Positions 45,013 to 53,337 of a DNA stretch of 64,000 nucleotides are shown here, piece by piece. The position numbers and the translations under genes were made by a program. The notes beneath the pieces are model-generated. The model saw only the letters and a program-made list of their open reading frames with translations, made no database searches and was not told where the DNA came from. Within the stretch, counting starts at the first letter, position 1; the number at the start of each line of letters is the position of its first letter. Source of the stretch: Enterococcus plantarum (GTDB lineage Bacteria > Bacillota > Bacilli > Lactobacillales > Enterococcaceae); the NCBI RefSeq assembly GCF_001730295.1, contig NZ_MIKA01000012.1:186001-250000 (forward strand). Reading direction: 5' to 3'.

Positions 45013-45767
45013 CGCAAAACCTGCAATTCTTTGACTTTTTCTTGAGGATTATTTTGCCGCATCAGTCCTTCTCCAACTAAAACAGCTTGATAGCTTTCTT
45101 TCACTAGAGCCACTTGTTCACTCGTTGAAAATCCAGATTCGCTGATATAAACTGCATTTGTTGTTTGTTGCTGTCCTAATTTCTGGCTGACCTCTATTGA
45201 AACATCAAATGTTTTTAAATTTCGATTATTCACACCGATTAATGGCGCTGACAAACTTTCCGCTATTGCGAGTTCTTGTGCATCATGAACTTCGATTAAA
45301 ACTTCCAAACCTAATGCGATCGCTTTATTGTATAATTCTTCTAATTTTGGTTTGGTTAGAACCGAAACAATCAATAAAATAATTGTAGCCCCTGCATTTC
45401 TCGCTCGAATCAATTGTTTTTCATCTAGGATAAAATCTTTACACAACACTGGAATAGCTACTTCTGCCGTAACTTTGCGTAAATCCTCGATTGATCCTTT
45501 GAAAAAACCTTCATCCGTTAAAACGGAAATCGCTGTAACCCCTGCTTCTTCATAGGCTTTTGCCTGTTGGATCACATTAACTGCCAAATTGATTGCACCT
45601 TTAGACGGGGAAGCTCGTTTGACTTCTCCAATAATATGCATCTTTTCAGGATGATCTTTGACGTGTTGGTAAAATGAGTAGGTTTTCCGTAATGGTTGAA
45701 TGATTTCGAAAGGCATATCGTTCACTTCTTGTTTTTTTTCATTGATAATTTTTGCTAAAAAATCCAT
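45009..45767 (-). CDS. trpC: indole-3-glycerol phosphate synthase
   Basis: 252 residues. Family motifs: IIGEVKRASPSKG (catalytic Lys, about 46-58), SVLTDEGFFKGS, VLCKDFILDEKQL, and GVNNRNLKTFDV, then SESGFST and VGEGLMR near the end. It closes the pyrrole ring by decarboxylation. It begins directly after the trpD stop. Confidence 0.96.
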   Translation of the reverse strand: MDFLAKIINEKKQEVNDMPFEIIQPLRKTYSFYQHVKDHPEKMHIIGEVKRASPSKGAINLAVNVIQQAKAYEEAGVTAISVLTDEGFFKGSIEDLRKVTAEVAIPVLCKDFILDEKQLIRARNAGATIILLIVSVLTKPKLEELYNKAIALGLEVLIEVHDAQELAIAESLSAPLIGVNNRNLKTFDVSIEVSQKLGQQQTTNAVYISESGFSTSEQVALVKESYQAVLVGEGLMRQNNPQEKVKELQVLR

Positions 45768-46781
45768 TTAAGCAACCTCCTTTTGTACTCGGATCAGCTG
45801 TTGTAGTTTATCAAAAGCCGCTCCGCTCGCCACACAATCTTTCGCTAATGAAATGCCCTCTTGAACTGACGAAACTTTCCCATTGCTGTAAAATCCCAAC
45901 CCAGCATTTAATAAAACAGTGTCTAAATAAGGACTCGCCTGATTGTGCAAAATAGATAATAGCGTCTCCGTATTTTGCTCAGCATTTCCTCCACGAATCG
46001 CGTCTATAGGAAGACGAGCAAAACCAAACATCTCTGGTTCAATCGTATGCATCGTGATACGCTCGTCTTCCAATAAAGCAAAATGTGTGGTTCCAGCAAG
46101 TGAGGCCTCATCCAATCCACCCGAACCATTGACTACAATTGCTCGCTCACGTCCCAATTCACCTAATGTTTTCGCTGTTTCTTCCAGCAAGTCTCGACGA
46201 TAGGTTCCCATTAATTGTGAATTTAAATGAACCGGATTCGTCAACGGACCAATCAAATTTAGGATAGTTGGTGTCCTTAATTCTCTGCGTACTTTCATGG
46301 CATATTTCATCTTTGGATGCATATGAGGCGCAAAAAGAAAGACCAATCCAACTTCATTTAGTACGGTACTTAATTTATCTGGTGGAAGTGAAATCGTTAC
46401 ACCCAAACATTCAAAAATGTCTGCGCTGCCTGATTTACTGGAAATACTGCGATTACCATGTTTAGCGACAGTTACACCGCCTGCTGCTAAAACAAATGCA
46501 GCAGTTGTACTAATATTGAAACTACCTGACTGATCCCCACCAGTTCCGCAATTATCCATAACATTCTCTTTTTGGCAGTCGATCATGATGGCTTTTCTCT
46601 GAATCGTTTCAGCTATTCCTGCCATTTCTTCCGCTGTTTCTCCTTTGCATTTCAACCCAGTTAAAAAAGCGGCGATTTGACTATCCCTAAGCTGACCTTC
46701 AAACATTTGTTCTGCTACTTGCTGTGCTTCTAGACGTGATAAATGTTCCTGCCTAAAAAGCTTCTCAAATATGTCGTTCAT
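45768..46781 (-). CDS. trpD: anthranilate phosphoribosyltransferase
   Basis: 337 residues from the ATG at 46781, with GGAGG 9 nt upstream inside the end of trpG; the frame is open 38 codons further but that would overlap trpG deeply. PRPP loop NCGTGGDQSGSFNIST (about 79-94), KHGNRSISSKSGSAD (about 107-121) and PHMHPKMKYAMKVRRELRTPTILN. It couples anthranilate with PRPP. Only 1 nt separates it from the trpG stop. Confidence 0.96.
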   Translation of the reverse strand: MNDIFEKLFRQEHLSRLEAQQVAEQMFEGQLRDSQIAAFLTGLKCKGETAEEMAGIAETIQRKAIMIDCQKENVMDNCGTGGDQSGSFNISTTAAFVLAAGGVTVAKHGNRSISSKSGSADIFECLGVTISLPPDKLSTVLNEVGLVFLFAPHMHPKMKYAMKVRRELRTPTILNLIGPLTNPVHLNSQLMGTYRRDLLEETAKTLGELGRERAIVVNGSGGLDEASLAGTTHFALLEDERITMHTIEPEMFGFARLPIDAIRGGNAEQNTETLLSILHNQASPYLDTVLLNAGLGFYSNGKVSSVQEGISLAKDCVASGAAFDKLQQLIRVQKEVA

Positions 46782-46782
46782 C

Positions 46783-47358
46783 TCATTGTTCCTCCATTCG
46801 TTGGATAAAATTATGAATAATGGCTGCACCAATCGTTGTCCCAATCGATTCTGGATGAAATTGAAGCCCAAAAATGGGATATATTTGATGTTCAATCGCC
46901 ATGATTTCTTGATAATCTGTCGCTATTGCTGTCACGATGAATTCTTCTGGTAAAGTTTTCCGATCAATTACGAGTGAGTGATACCGCATCACTAGGCTTT
47001 CATTCGAGATTCCTGCAAACAAGCAGCTGCCTTGATCTGCTTTAATAAGCGATTGTTTCCCGTGACGAATCTCTTTGCCAATTACCACCTTAGCGCCAAA
47101 GACTTCACCAATCGTTTGATGGCCTAAACAAATACCTAGTAATGGCTTTTGTTGGTAAAATTGTAGAATCACTTCTTTTACATAGCCTGTTTCTGCTGGC
47201 GTTCCTGGTCCAGGTGAAATCACGATTGCATCTGCTTGTTCTGCTAAGGAAAAAATATCGCCTGAATCGTTTCGAATAATCACTACATCTTGATCTGTTC
47301 CAATCAATTGAGCAAGATTATGTGTAAATGAATCATAATTATCAATCAGTAAAATCAT
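46783..47358 (-). CDS. trpG: anthranilate synthase glutamine amidotransferase component
   Basis: 191 residues. Class I glutaminase: MILLIDNYDSFTHNL start, oxyanion loop SPGPGTP, nucleophile Cys in LLGICLGHQTIGE (about 79) and the His-Glu pair in LQFHPESIGT (about 170). It supplies ammonia to TrpE. Its start overlaps the trpE stop by 4 nt. Such glutaminases can also serve folate synthesis (PabA); location in the trp operon makes TrpG the main role. Confidence 0.95.
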   Translation of the reverse strand: MILLIDNYDSFTHNLAQLIGTDQDVVIIRNDSGDIFSLAEQADAIVISPGPGTPAETGYVKEVILQFYQQKPLLGICLGHQTIGEVFGAKVVIGKEIRHGKQSLIKADQGSCLFAGISNESLVMRYHSLVIDRKTLPEEFIVTAIATDYQEIMAIEHQIYPIFGLQFHPESIGTTIGAAIIHNFIQRMEEQ

Positions 47359-48719
47359 TTTTCTACCTCCAAAAGAGCTTTGGCTTTTTGCAACGTTTCT
47401 TCATATTCTTTTGTAGGCTCAGAATCATATACAATTCCTGCACCTGCTTGTACGTATGCTTTATTTTGGTGAATGACCATCGTTCTTATCGCAATAGCAA
47501 AATCAGCTTGATCATTTTTAGACAAGTAGCCGACTGCGCCTGCATAGATGTTTCGTTTGACTGGTTCGAGTTCATAAATACGTTGCATCGCCCGAATTTT
47601 GGGTGCACCGCTTACCGTACCAGCAGGTAACGTTGCCTTTAGTGCATCCATCGCAGTCAATTCTTTTTTTAGTTTTCCGGTCACGACTGAAACTAAATGC
47701 ATGACAAAGCGATACTTTTCAACTGTCATATAGACTGGGACTTCAACAGAACCTATTTCACTAATTTTTCCGATATCGTTGCGACCTAAATCGATCAACA
47801 TTTGATGCTCCGCACGTTCTTTTTCATCAGTGAGTAGTTCTTGTTCTAGTATCGAATCCTGTTCTACTGTCTGCCCTCGTTTCCGTGTACCAGCAATTGG
47901 ATTTGTTGTTACGATTTCATTTTTAATACTGACTAAACTTTCTGGAGATGATCCGATTACATATGTTTCGCCAAAATCTAGGAAATACAGATACGTTGAT
48001 GGATTCGTGACGCGTAATCTGCGGTAATAATCGAAAGGTTCTTCTTCAAAATCAGCCGTTAGACGTTGCGAGGGAACCATTTGAAACATGTCACCTTGCT
48101 TGATATAGTTTTTTACTTTGGCGACGACTTGTTCAAAACTTGCTTGGGTAAAGTTGCTTTGGTAGTGTAATTTTTTTAACTGAATCTCTTTTTGTTCTTC
48201 TTCACTCGGCGTTTGCAATTCTTTTATTTTTTGATTGATAGCTTCGTTTAATGTTCCTTCCCCTCGTTTTGAGTATGTATCAGCTTCTACTAACACTATT
48301 TTTTCGCCTACGTGATCGAAAATCAAATACGAATCGAATAGATAAAAGTGACTATCTGGAATAGTTAATTCATCAAACGGCAGCTTCCCTAAGTCTTCGT
48401 AGCAGGCAATCATGTCATAGCCGACATAACCGATCGCCCCACCTTGGAAAGGCAGTTCTTTTACGACTTCTTCGTTTTTCAATACATGTTTTTCCATTTC
48501 TTTTAATGGATCTTCTACCGTATTCGTTTGTCCGTCAATCGTTAACTGACCACCAAAACAAGTGATTTCAGAAACCGCATCCCACGCAATGATCGAATAA
48601 CGACCTTTGCTTTTGTCTCTAGGAATGCTTTCTAAAAGGCATTTGTTTGTTCCTTTGATTCTTAAAAAGGCGGATATTGCGGTTAGATAATCTGCTTGGA
48701 TTTCTTTGATCAATTGCAT
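47355..48719 (-). CDS. trpE: anthranilate synthase component I
   Basis: 454 residues. The N-terminal half holds the tryptophan feedback pocket, with an LLES element (CLLESIPRDKSKGRYS, about 28-43). The chorismate-binding domain carries MFQMVPSQRL, PIAGTRKRGQT (about 277), DEKERAEHQMLIDLGRNDIG, FVMHLVSVVTG and GTVSGAPKIRAM. It is the first gene of trpEGDCFBA, transcribed from a promoter at 49283-49311 through T-box leaders. Ribosome site AGAGGAAA lies close to the ATG. It is the committing step of tryptophan synthesis, so both feedback and tRNA-sensing control apply. Confidence 0.95.
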   Translation of the reverse strand: MQLIKEIQADYLTAISAFLRIKGTNKCLLESIPRDKSKGRYSIIAWDAVSEITCFGGQLTIDGQTNTVEDPLKEMEKHVLKNEEVVKELPFQGGAIGYVGYDMIACYEDLGKLPFDELTIPDSHFYLFDSYLIFDHVGEKIVLVEADTYSKRGEGTLNEAINQKIKELQTPSEEEQKEIQLKKLHYQSNFTQASFEQVVAKVKNYIKQGDMFQMVPSQRLTADFEEEPFDYYRRLRVTNPSTYLYFLDFGETYVIGSSPESLVSIKNEIVTTNPIAGTRKRGQTVEQDSILEQELLTDEKERAEHQMLIDLGRNDIGKISEIGSVEVPVYMTVEKYRFVMHLVSVVTGKLKKELTAMDALKATLPAGTVSGAPKIRAMQRIYELEPVKRNIYAGAVGYLSKNDQADFAIAIRTMVIHQNKAYVQAGAGIVYDSEPTKEYEETLQKAKALLEVEK

Positions 48720-48789
48720 TTGATTTCCTCTTTTCTATTTTTTTAGTATTTGATGGGATACAATCGTTTTGGTGATTCACGAGTGTGGG

Positions 48790-48857
48790 AACTTCGCTCG
48801 CCAATTACTATCTATTCTCTACTCTGGCAAAACCAATCACAGCGATGAATAGCAAAA
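48790..48857 (-). repeat. post-T-box conserved element, copy b (before trpE)
   Basis: On the minus strand, directly after the terminator of the second T-box module: TTTTTGCTATTCATCGCTG, TTGGTTTTGCCAGAGTAG and AATTGGCGAGCGAAG. It aligns without gaps to copies at 48943 and 52357. TGCCA and TTGGCG can pair. It lies in the region transcribed only after antitermination. Confidence 0.6.
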
Positions 48858-48858
48858 A

Positions 48859-48940
48859 GCCCTCACAAAACAGATCGATATCTGTTTTGTGAGGGCGAAT
48901 AATAGTATCCACGGTACCACCTCATTGAAAAGTATCTTTC
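48859..48940 (-). promoter_or_regulatory. second, headless T-box module (antiterminator plus terminator)
   Basis: On the minus strand a stem III-like GAAAGATACTTTTC, the T-box AGGTGGTACCGTGG (48909-48922) and a strong terminator (GCCCTCACAAAACAG paired with CTGTTTTGTGAGGGC, 48859-48896) plus TTTTT. Between it and the first terminator there are only about 95 nt, too few for a normal stem I, and no specifier codon is evident. It looks like a duplication of the 3' half of the upstream T-box. Confidence 0.7.
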
Positions 48941-48942
48941 TT

Positions 48943-49015
48943 TTTAAGTAGCCTTTGGTCGTCAGGTGCTGTTCATCAGCTACCTCCGGCAAGACCAATT
49001 GTGGTGATGAATCAC
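48943..49015 (-). repeat. post-T-box conserved element, copy a (between T-box modules)
   Basis: Minus strand: TTTTGTGATTCATCACCAC, TTGGTCTTGCCGGAGGTAG, CTGATGAACAGCACC and TGACGACCAAAGGC. TTGGTC and GACCAA pair; AGGT-GCTG pairs with CAGC-ACCT. It follows the first T-box terminator at once. Confidence 0.6.
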
Positions 49016-49270
49016 AAAAGCCCCCAAACCACAAAAAATCTGTGGTTTGAGGGCGAAAATTCACGGTGCCACCTCAATGTTGAAAGAAATTCTTTCCTCT
49101 TATCAGTCGTCTAACAACGACCTTACTCTATAACGGGAGTTCCCGAAAATGCCTACTAACATTCAACATTTCGCTCGAAAGTCCATTCACAACCCATCCC
49201 TTACTGATTCGCAGTACCATCAGCTCTCTGAAAAGTTCCAGTGTTGTTACTCCTCTTTCTCAAAGCTTTA
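49016..49270 (-). promoter_or_regulatory. tryptophan T-box leader of the trp operon
   Basis: Classic tRNA-sensing leader. Stem I begins GCTTTGAGAAAGAGGAGTAA and closes ...GTGAATGGACTTTCGAGC, with specifier codon TGG (Trp) at 49183-49185. Distal elements CAGAGAGCTGATGG are present. Stem III GAAAGAATTTCTTTC precedes the T-box motif AGGTGGCACCGTG (49062-49074). The terminator (GCCCTCAAACCAC paired with GTGGTTTGGGGGC, 49020-49054) is followed by TTTTG. Uncharged tRNA-Trp should stabilise the antiterminator and let transcription enter the operon. Confidence 0.93.
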
Positions 49271-49282
49271 CTATTGAGGACA

Positions 49283-49311
49283 ATCATATTAGAAATTTCT
49301 AATCTTGTCAA
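49283..49311 (-). promoter_or_regulatory. promoter of the trp operon
   Basis: Minus strand TTGACA (49306-49311), 17-bp spacer, TATGAT (49283-49288), a near-consensus vegetative promoter just before stem I. Confidence 0.85.
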
Positions 49312-49341
49312 CTATTTTTTATATAAAAATTGGTTTTTTTC

Positions 49342-50577
49342 TTAATTTTTTGACTGAGTAGCATTTTCTTTAATGATTTCTACAATTGTTTTTGCAGCCA
49401 ATTCCATCGATTCTAATGTGATAAACTCATATTGACCATGGAAGTTTTCGCCACCTGTAAATAAATTAGGCGTTGGAATGCCCATAAATGAAATCTTTGA
49501 TCCATCTGTTCCACCACGAAATGGCTGAATATTCGGCTCGATATTTAGATTTTCCATTGCTTTGACAGCAAGATTTACAGGGGTCATGTCTTTTTCGATA
49601 ATTTCGCCCATATTGTAATACTGATCTAAGAAATCAATTGTTATTCTGTTTTTATCAAATGTCTCGTTTAATTCTTTCACGATTTTTGAGAGGGTTTGTT
49701 TTCTTTTTTGAAACAGTTCTTTGTCATGATCGCGAATAATGTAGGTCAGTTCGGCATGATCCAATGTTCCATTAAATTTTGACAATAGATAGAATCCTTC
49801 ATGTCCACGTGTTTTTTCTGGTACTTCCTCTTTAGGCAATTGTGCGTCAATGTACTCACCAAGTTTGATGGCGTTGACCATTACACCATAGGCTGTACCT
49901 GGATGAACGCTCGTTCCTTCAATCGTAATCACTGCTTGTGCTGCATTAAATGTTTCATACTCAAAACAGCCCACTCTGCCACTATCTATGGTATACGCGA
50001 ATTTAGCGGGAAAATGTTCAGCATCAAAACGGTCTGCTCCGCGTCCGATTTCTTCATCAGGCCCAAATGCAAGGCGAACTTCGCCATGTGCAATTTCAGG
50101 ATGTGCAAGTAGATACTCAACAGCATCTACTATCTCAACAATCCCAGCCTTATCATCCGCTCCTAATAATGTTGTTCCATCCGTTGTGATCAACGTTTGA
50201 CCTACATATTCTTTTAAATTGGGGAATTCTTCTGTTTCCATAATAATGCCACGTTTTTCATTCAACACAACATTTTGACCGTTATAATTCGGAAAAATCT
50301 TAGGTTGGATGTTTTCAGCATGATAATCTGCTGTATCTAAATGCGCAATGAACCCAATTGTTGGCACATTTTCATTCGTTGTAGCGGGTAAAACTGCCGT
50401 CAAAAATCCATTTTCTTCATTGTACTGAATATCAGAAAGGCCTATTTCTACTAAATCTTTTTCAATGATATGCGCAAAATCAATTTGTCCTTGTGTTGTC
50501 GGAACGAATTGACTGGCTGCATCAGAGCGTGTGTTGACTTTTACATAACGGATAAATCGTTCTAATAATTGACTCAT
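49342..50577 (-). CDS. pepT: peptidase T (tripeptidase)
   Basis: 411 residues from ATG 50577, with AAGAAGGAA upstream; the frame is open 8 codons further. M20 metallopeptidase: first zinc His in IGFIAHLDTADY (about 75-85), bridging Asp in TLLGADDKAGIVEI (about 138-150), Glu pair in FGPDEEIGRGAD (about 172-183), and FRGGTDGSKISFMGIPTPNLFTGG with a C-terminal zinc His in NFHGQYEF. It removes N-terminal residues from tripeptides in the cytosol. It follows oppA by 38 nt and shares its T-box leader, so imported peptides feed it directly. Confidence 0.95.
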   Translation of the reverse strand: MSQLLERFIRYVKVNTRSDAASQFVPTTQGQIDFAHIIEKDLVEIGLSDIQYNEENGFLTAVLPATTNENVPTIGFIAHLDTADYHAENIQPKIFPNYNGQNVVLNEKRGIIMETEEFPNLKEYVGQTLITTDGTTLLGADDKAGIVEIVDAVEYLLAHPEIAHGEVRLAFGPDEEIGRGADRFDAEHFPAKFAYTIDSGRVGCFEYETFNAAQAVITIEGTSVHPGTAYGVMVNAIKLGEYIDAQLPKEEVPEKTRGHEGFYLLSKFNGTLDHAELTYIIRDHDKELFQKRKQTLSKIVKELNETFDKNRITIDFLDQYYNMGEIIEKDMTPVNLAVKAMENLNIEPNIQPFRGGTDGSKISFMGIPTPNLFTGGENFHGQYEFITLESMELAAKTIVEIIKENATQSKN

Positions 50578-50615
50578 TTTTTTATTCCTTCTTTCACACA
50601 AGTTCGTAACGCTAT

Positions 50616-52262
50616 TTAGTCTTCGACATAAGCTGTTCTAAGATTGAAGTAATCACCATATAAGTGATAGCTGATGCCTTTGATTTTGGGATTGATTAGA
50701 TAATTAGATGCACTTTGATACAGTGGAACTTGAGCTGCATCTTGATCTAATAAAATTTCTTCGGCTTCTTTGTAATCATCAAACTGTTTGTCTGGTACAT
50801 TGGCGTTGGTTGTCCGTGCATCTGTAATCAGTTTGTCATAGTCAGTGTTTTGATATGAACCATAATTGTAAGCAGACTCTCCCGCATACAAGTTGAAATA
50901 AGAATCTAAATCACTGCTACCAGCAATCCAACCAGATAAAGACAGTTCATAGTTTTTATCTTTGCGTGTTTGTAAGACATTGTTTTTTGGTTGAGCATTG
51001 ATTGTGATTTCGATACCTTTTAAGTTTTCTTGTAATTGACTTTGAACATATTCAGATATTTTTTTCCCATTATCATCATCAGAAACTAAAAGAGATAGTT
51101 TGATTTTATCGCCTAAATCAGCTTTGGCTTTTTCCCATTCGACTTGTGCTTTTTTCACGTCATAAACTGAATGGTCACCACTGAATTTTCTGAAGTCTTC
51201 AGAGGTTTCTGGATTTTTATATAATCCACTTGGAATCAGACCGTTCAATGGTTTTGAGCCATCATTTAGCACGCTTTTTGTTAGAGCATCTTTGTCGATT
51301 GCTTGCGCGATCGCTTTTCGTAAATGAAGGTTGTCAGGCGCTGTTCCATCTTTTTTATTGAAATCCAAATAATAATTAGCGACATCCGAATGGGTTACAT
51401 AACCGGCATCATCACTATATTGTTGAACGTATTGGCCACTGATTCGGACTAAATCTAATTCGTTTGATTGGTATAAATTGATCCCAGTATTCTCTTCTTT
51501 GATTGTATTGACTTTTACTTCTTCTAATTTCACTTTATCCGCATCGTAATATTCAGGATTTTTCTTTAATGTCCAGGTGTCTGATGAAGCATCCCAATCC
51601 GTTAAGATAAATGGGCCGCTGTAAATCAAATGCTCGCTGTCTGTTGCATACTCTTTTCCTTGTTTTTCTACATACGCTTGGTTTTGTGGGGCTAACCAGC
51701 CAATGGATGCAACTGTCAGAAACGATGGCTGTGCTTGTTCTAATGTCACTTCAAACTCTTTGTCACTTGGGGCAGAAAGACCAATTTCATCAACTGATTT
51801 TTCGCCATTACGAATGGCTTTGCTGTTTTTTACGTTATCTAATAAATACGCATTTGGACCTATTGTTGCTGGCGTTACTAGTTTTTTCCATGAATATAAG
51901 AAATCTTGTGCTGTGATTGGTTCTCCATTGCTCCAATTGATTCCTTCTTTAAGTGTAAATTTATACGTTAAACCATCTTCGCTGATATCAACTTTCTCTG
52001 CTAAACCAGGAATTGGCGTGCTATCATCGTCAAAACGATATAAGCCTTCAAAAAGATGTTGAACGATCGTAAAGGTATTTTTATCCATTGTTTGGGTTGT
52101 ATCTAAAGTTGAAAGTGGTGCTGGTGAACTGATTTCGATTTTTTGACTTGCTGCGATTGTACCAGCTTCGCTTTTGGTCGTCTCTTTTTTGTCGTTGCCC
52201 CCGCATGCTGTTAGTAATAATCCCGTTAATACTGCACTTACGACTAATAATTTTTTCTTCAC
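50616..52262 (-). CDS. oppA: oligopeptide ABC transporter substrate-binding lipoprotein (OppA type)
   Basis: 548 residues from GTG 52262 (MKKKLLVVSAVL), with AGGGGG 7 nt upstream; the frame is open 40 codons further into the leader without a site. Lipoprotein signal LLLTACGG places the lipid-bearing Cys at about 19. SBP_bac_5 domain: PLSTLDTTQTMDKNTFTIVQ, LKEGINWSNGEPITAQDFLYSWKKL, YYLDFNKKDGTAPDNLHLRKAIAQAID. Binds peptides outside the cell. No permease or ATPase gene is near, so it must serve an Opp transporter encoded elsewhere. Confidence 0.92.
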   Translation of the reverse strand: MKKKLLVVSAVLTGLLLTACGGNDKKETTKSEAGTIAASQKIEISSPAPLSTLDTTQTMDKNTFTIVQHLFEGLYRFDDDSTPIPGLAEKVDISEDGLTYKFTLKEGINWSNGEPITAQDFLYSWKKLVTPATIGPNAYLLDNVKNSKAIRNGEKSVDEIGLSAPSDKEFEVTLEQAQPSFLTVASIGWLAPQNQAYVEKQGKEYATDSEHLIYSGPFILTDWDASSDTWTLKKNPEYYDADKVKLEEVKVNTIKEENTGINLYQSNELDLVRISGQYVQQYSDDAGYVTHSDVANYYLDFNKKDGTAPDNLHLRKAIAQAIDKDALTKSVLNDGSKPLNGLIPSGLYKNPETSEDFRKFSGDHSVYDVKKAQVEWEKAKADLGDKIKLSLLVSDDDNGKKISEYVQSQLQENLKGIEITINAQPKNNVLQTRKDKNYELSLSGWIAGSSDLDSYFNLYAGESAYNYGSYQNTDYDKLITDARTTNANVPDKQFDDYKEAEEILLDQDAAQVPLYQSASNYLINPKIKGISYHLYGDYFNLRTAYVED

Positions 52263-52356
52263 TTTGTTTCCCCCTTCAGTATCTATATACATTAAGCTAC
52301 TCCTACCTTGTCTGTGTAGATGTTGGAAAAGTTGAATATAATGTACCGTTTCTCCC

Positions 52357-52420
52357 TTTGGTCGCCAAGTACTGTTCATCATCTACTCTGGCGTAACCAG
52401 GCGCAGTGATTCATAGCAAA
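52357..52420 (-). repeat. post-T-box conserved element, copy c (before oppA)
   Basis: Minus strand, at the end of the T-box terminator: TTTTTTGCTATGAATCACTG, CCTGGTTACGCCAGAGTAG, ATGATGAACAGTACTTGG and CGACCAAAGGG. CTGG/CCAG and TTGG/CCAA can form small hairpins, or TGGT and CGCCA can pair with TTGGCG and ACCA over a longer range. It aligns gap-free with copies a and b. Confidence 0.6.
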
Positions 52421-52662
52421 AAAACTCCCATCCTATAAAAAGGACGAGAGTTTTAAACTTTCGCGGTACCACCTTCAATTGACTTACATAGTAAGCCCAC
52501 TCTTTCAGTACAACCATACTGAGGCGCTATAACAGGCGCACCTGAATTGATCTTAACTTGTTCGATCAATTTGTTCAAAGGCCATTTTCTCTTCCATATT
52601 CACTGTCTCTTCCCACCAAACGAGACTCTCTTTGAGTTATCTGAAAAATACTTTCCTTATCT
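52421..52662 (-). promoter_or_regulatory. T-box leader of oppA-pepT, probably methionine-specific
   Basis: Stem I starts GATAAGGAAAGTA on the minus strand and closes GAAAATGGCCTTTGAAC. By analogy with the trp leader, in which one base separates the specifier from the closing stem, the specifier is ATG (Met, 52583-52585); AAT (Asn) is the alternative. T-box AGGTGGTACCGCG (52462-52474). The terminator pairs AACTCTCGTCC with GGATGGGAGTT (52423-52453) and is followed by a T-run. It couples peptide import and tripeptide cleavage to amino-acid shortage. Confidence 0.88.
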
Positions 52663-52697
52663 TCACATTTAATTTTAATAGATAATGTATTATATGG

Positions 52698-52727
52698 ATT
52701 GTAGCATATAAGGAGAATAAACGTCAA
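52698..52727 (-). promoter_or_regulatory. promoter of oppA-pepT
   Basis: Minus strand TTGACG (52722-52727), 18-bp spacer, TACAAT (52698-52703), about 36 nt before stem I of the T-box. The stretch from 52730 to 52910 holds no recognisable feature. Confidence 0.7.
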
Positions 52728-52911
52728 TAATTGGTTATATAATTTCCAAGCCATTTGATTACATCTTTTGAAAATTATAAGAGAGCTGGCTTTTTAAAGT
52801 TGTCTCACTACTTAGGATATCATCTCTTGCACTATATCGTTGTCATTTCAACCATGAAGAGTATAGGGAAACATTATTAGGATTTTTATTTTTACGTGTT
52901 ATAAAATAAAG

Positions 52912-52940
52912 TTCACATTAACTTTGATTATTGATATAAT
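52912..52940 (+). promoter_or_regulatory. promoter of the zinc-ribbon gene pair
   Basis: TTCACA (52912-52917), 17-bp spacer, TATAAT (52935-52940). The distance to the ATG at 52999 is 58 nt. Confidence 0.6.
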
Positions 52941-52998
52941 GAGTAGACCATGTTATTTGATTCATTTATGACTAATATTTTAAAAGGTGGAATTTTGA

Positions 52999-53286
52999 AT
53001 GTATTGTTCCAATTGTGGCAGTAAAATTAATGAAAAATCAGTACTTTGTCCACATTGTGGAACAATTTTAAAAAAAGAGTTTTTTAGTAGGAATACTGAA
53101 ATTGGATGGGGGATTCTAGGTTTTTTTGTTCCTGTTGTTGGACTAATTCTTTATTTAATTTGGCTAGAAACTAAACCTAAAATTGCTAAAACAGCTGGGT
53201 TGGGTGCGCTTTGCGGTGTGTCTACGATCATTCTATTTTGGATCTTGTATTTCTTATTTTTTGTTCTTCTACTTCTTGTGATATAA
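52999..53286 (+). CDS. zinc-ribbon membrane protein
   Basis: 95 residues. N-terminal zinc ribbon MYCSNCGSKINEKSVLCPHCG (Cys 3, 6, 17, 20). Two hydrophobic segments follow at about 36-53 (GWGILGFFVPVVGLILYLIW) and 66-93. AAAAGGTGG precedes the ATG. The domain pair is a common enterococcal and streptococcal small-protein type of unknown function. It is a clear paralogue of the next gene, 51 nt downstream; the two probably share a transcript. Confidence 0.8.
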   Translation: MYCSNCGSKINEKSVLCPHCGTILKKEFFSRNTEIGWGILGFFVPVVGLILYLIWLETKPKIAKTAGLGALCGVSTIILFWILYFLFFVLLLLVI

Positions 53287-53337
53287 AATCATAAACTACA
53301 TGAATTAATGGTAAAAATAAAAAAGGAGCTTTTAACT

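Noticed and set aside
48837-49064. 75-codon minus-strand ORF within the trp leader
   Set aside because: It runs through the T-box terminators and conserved RNA motifs; coding content is accidental.
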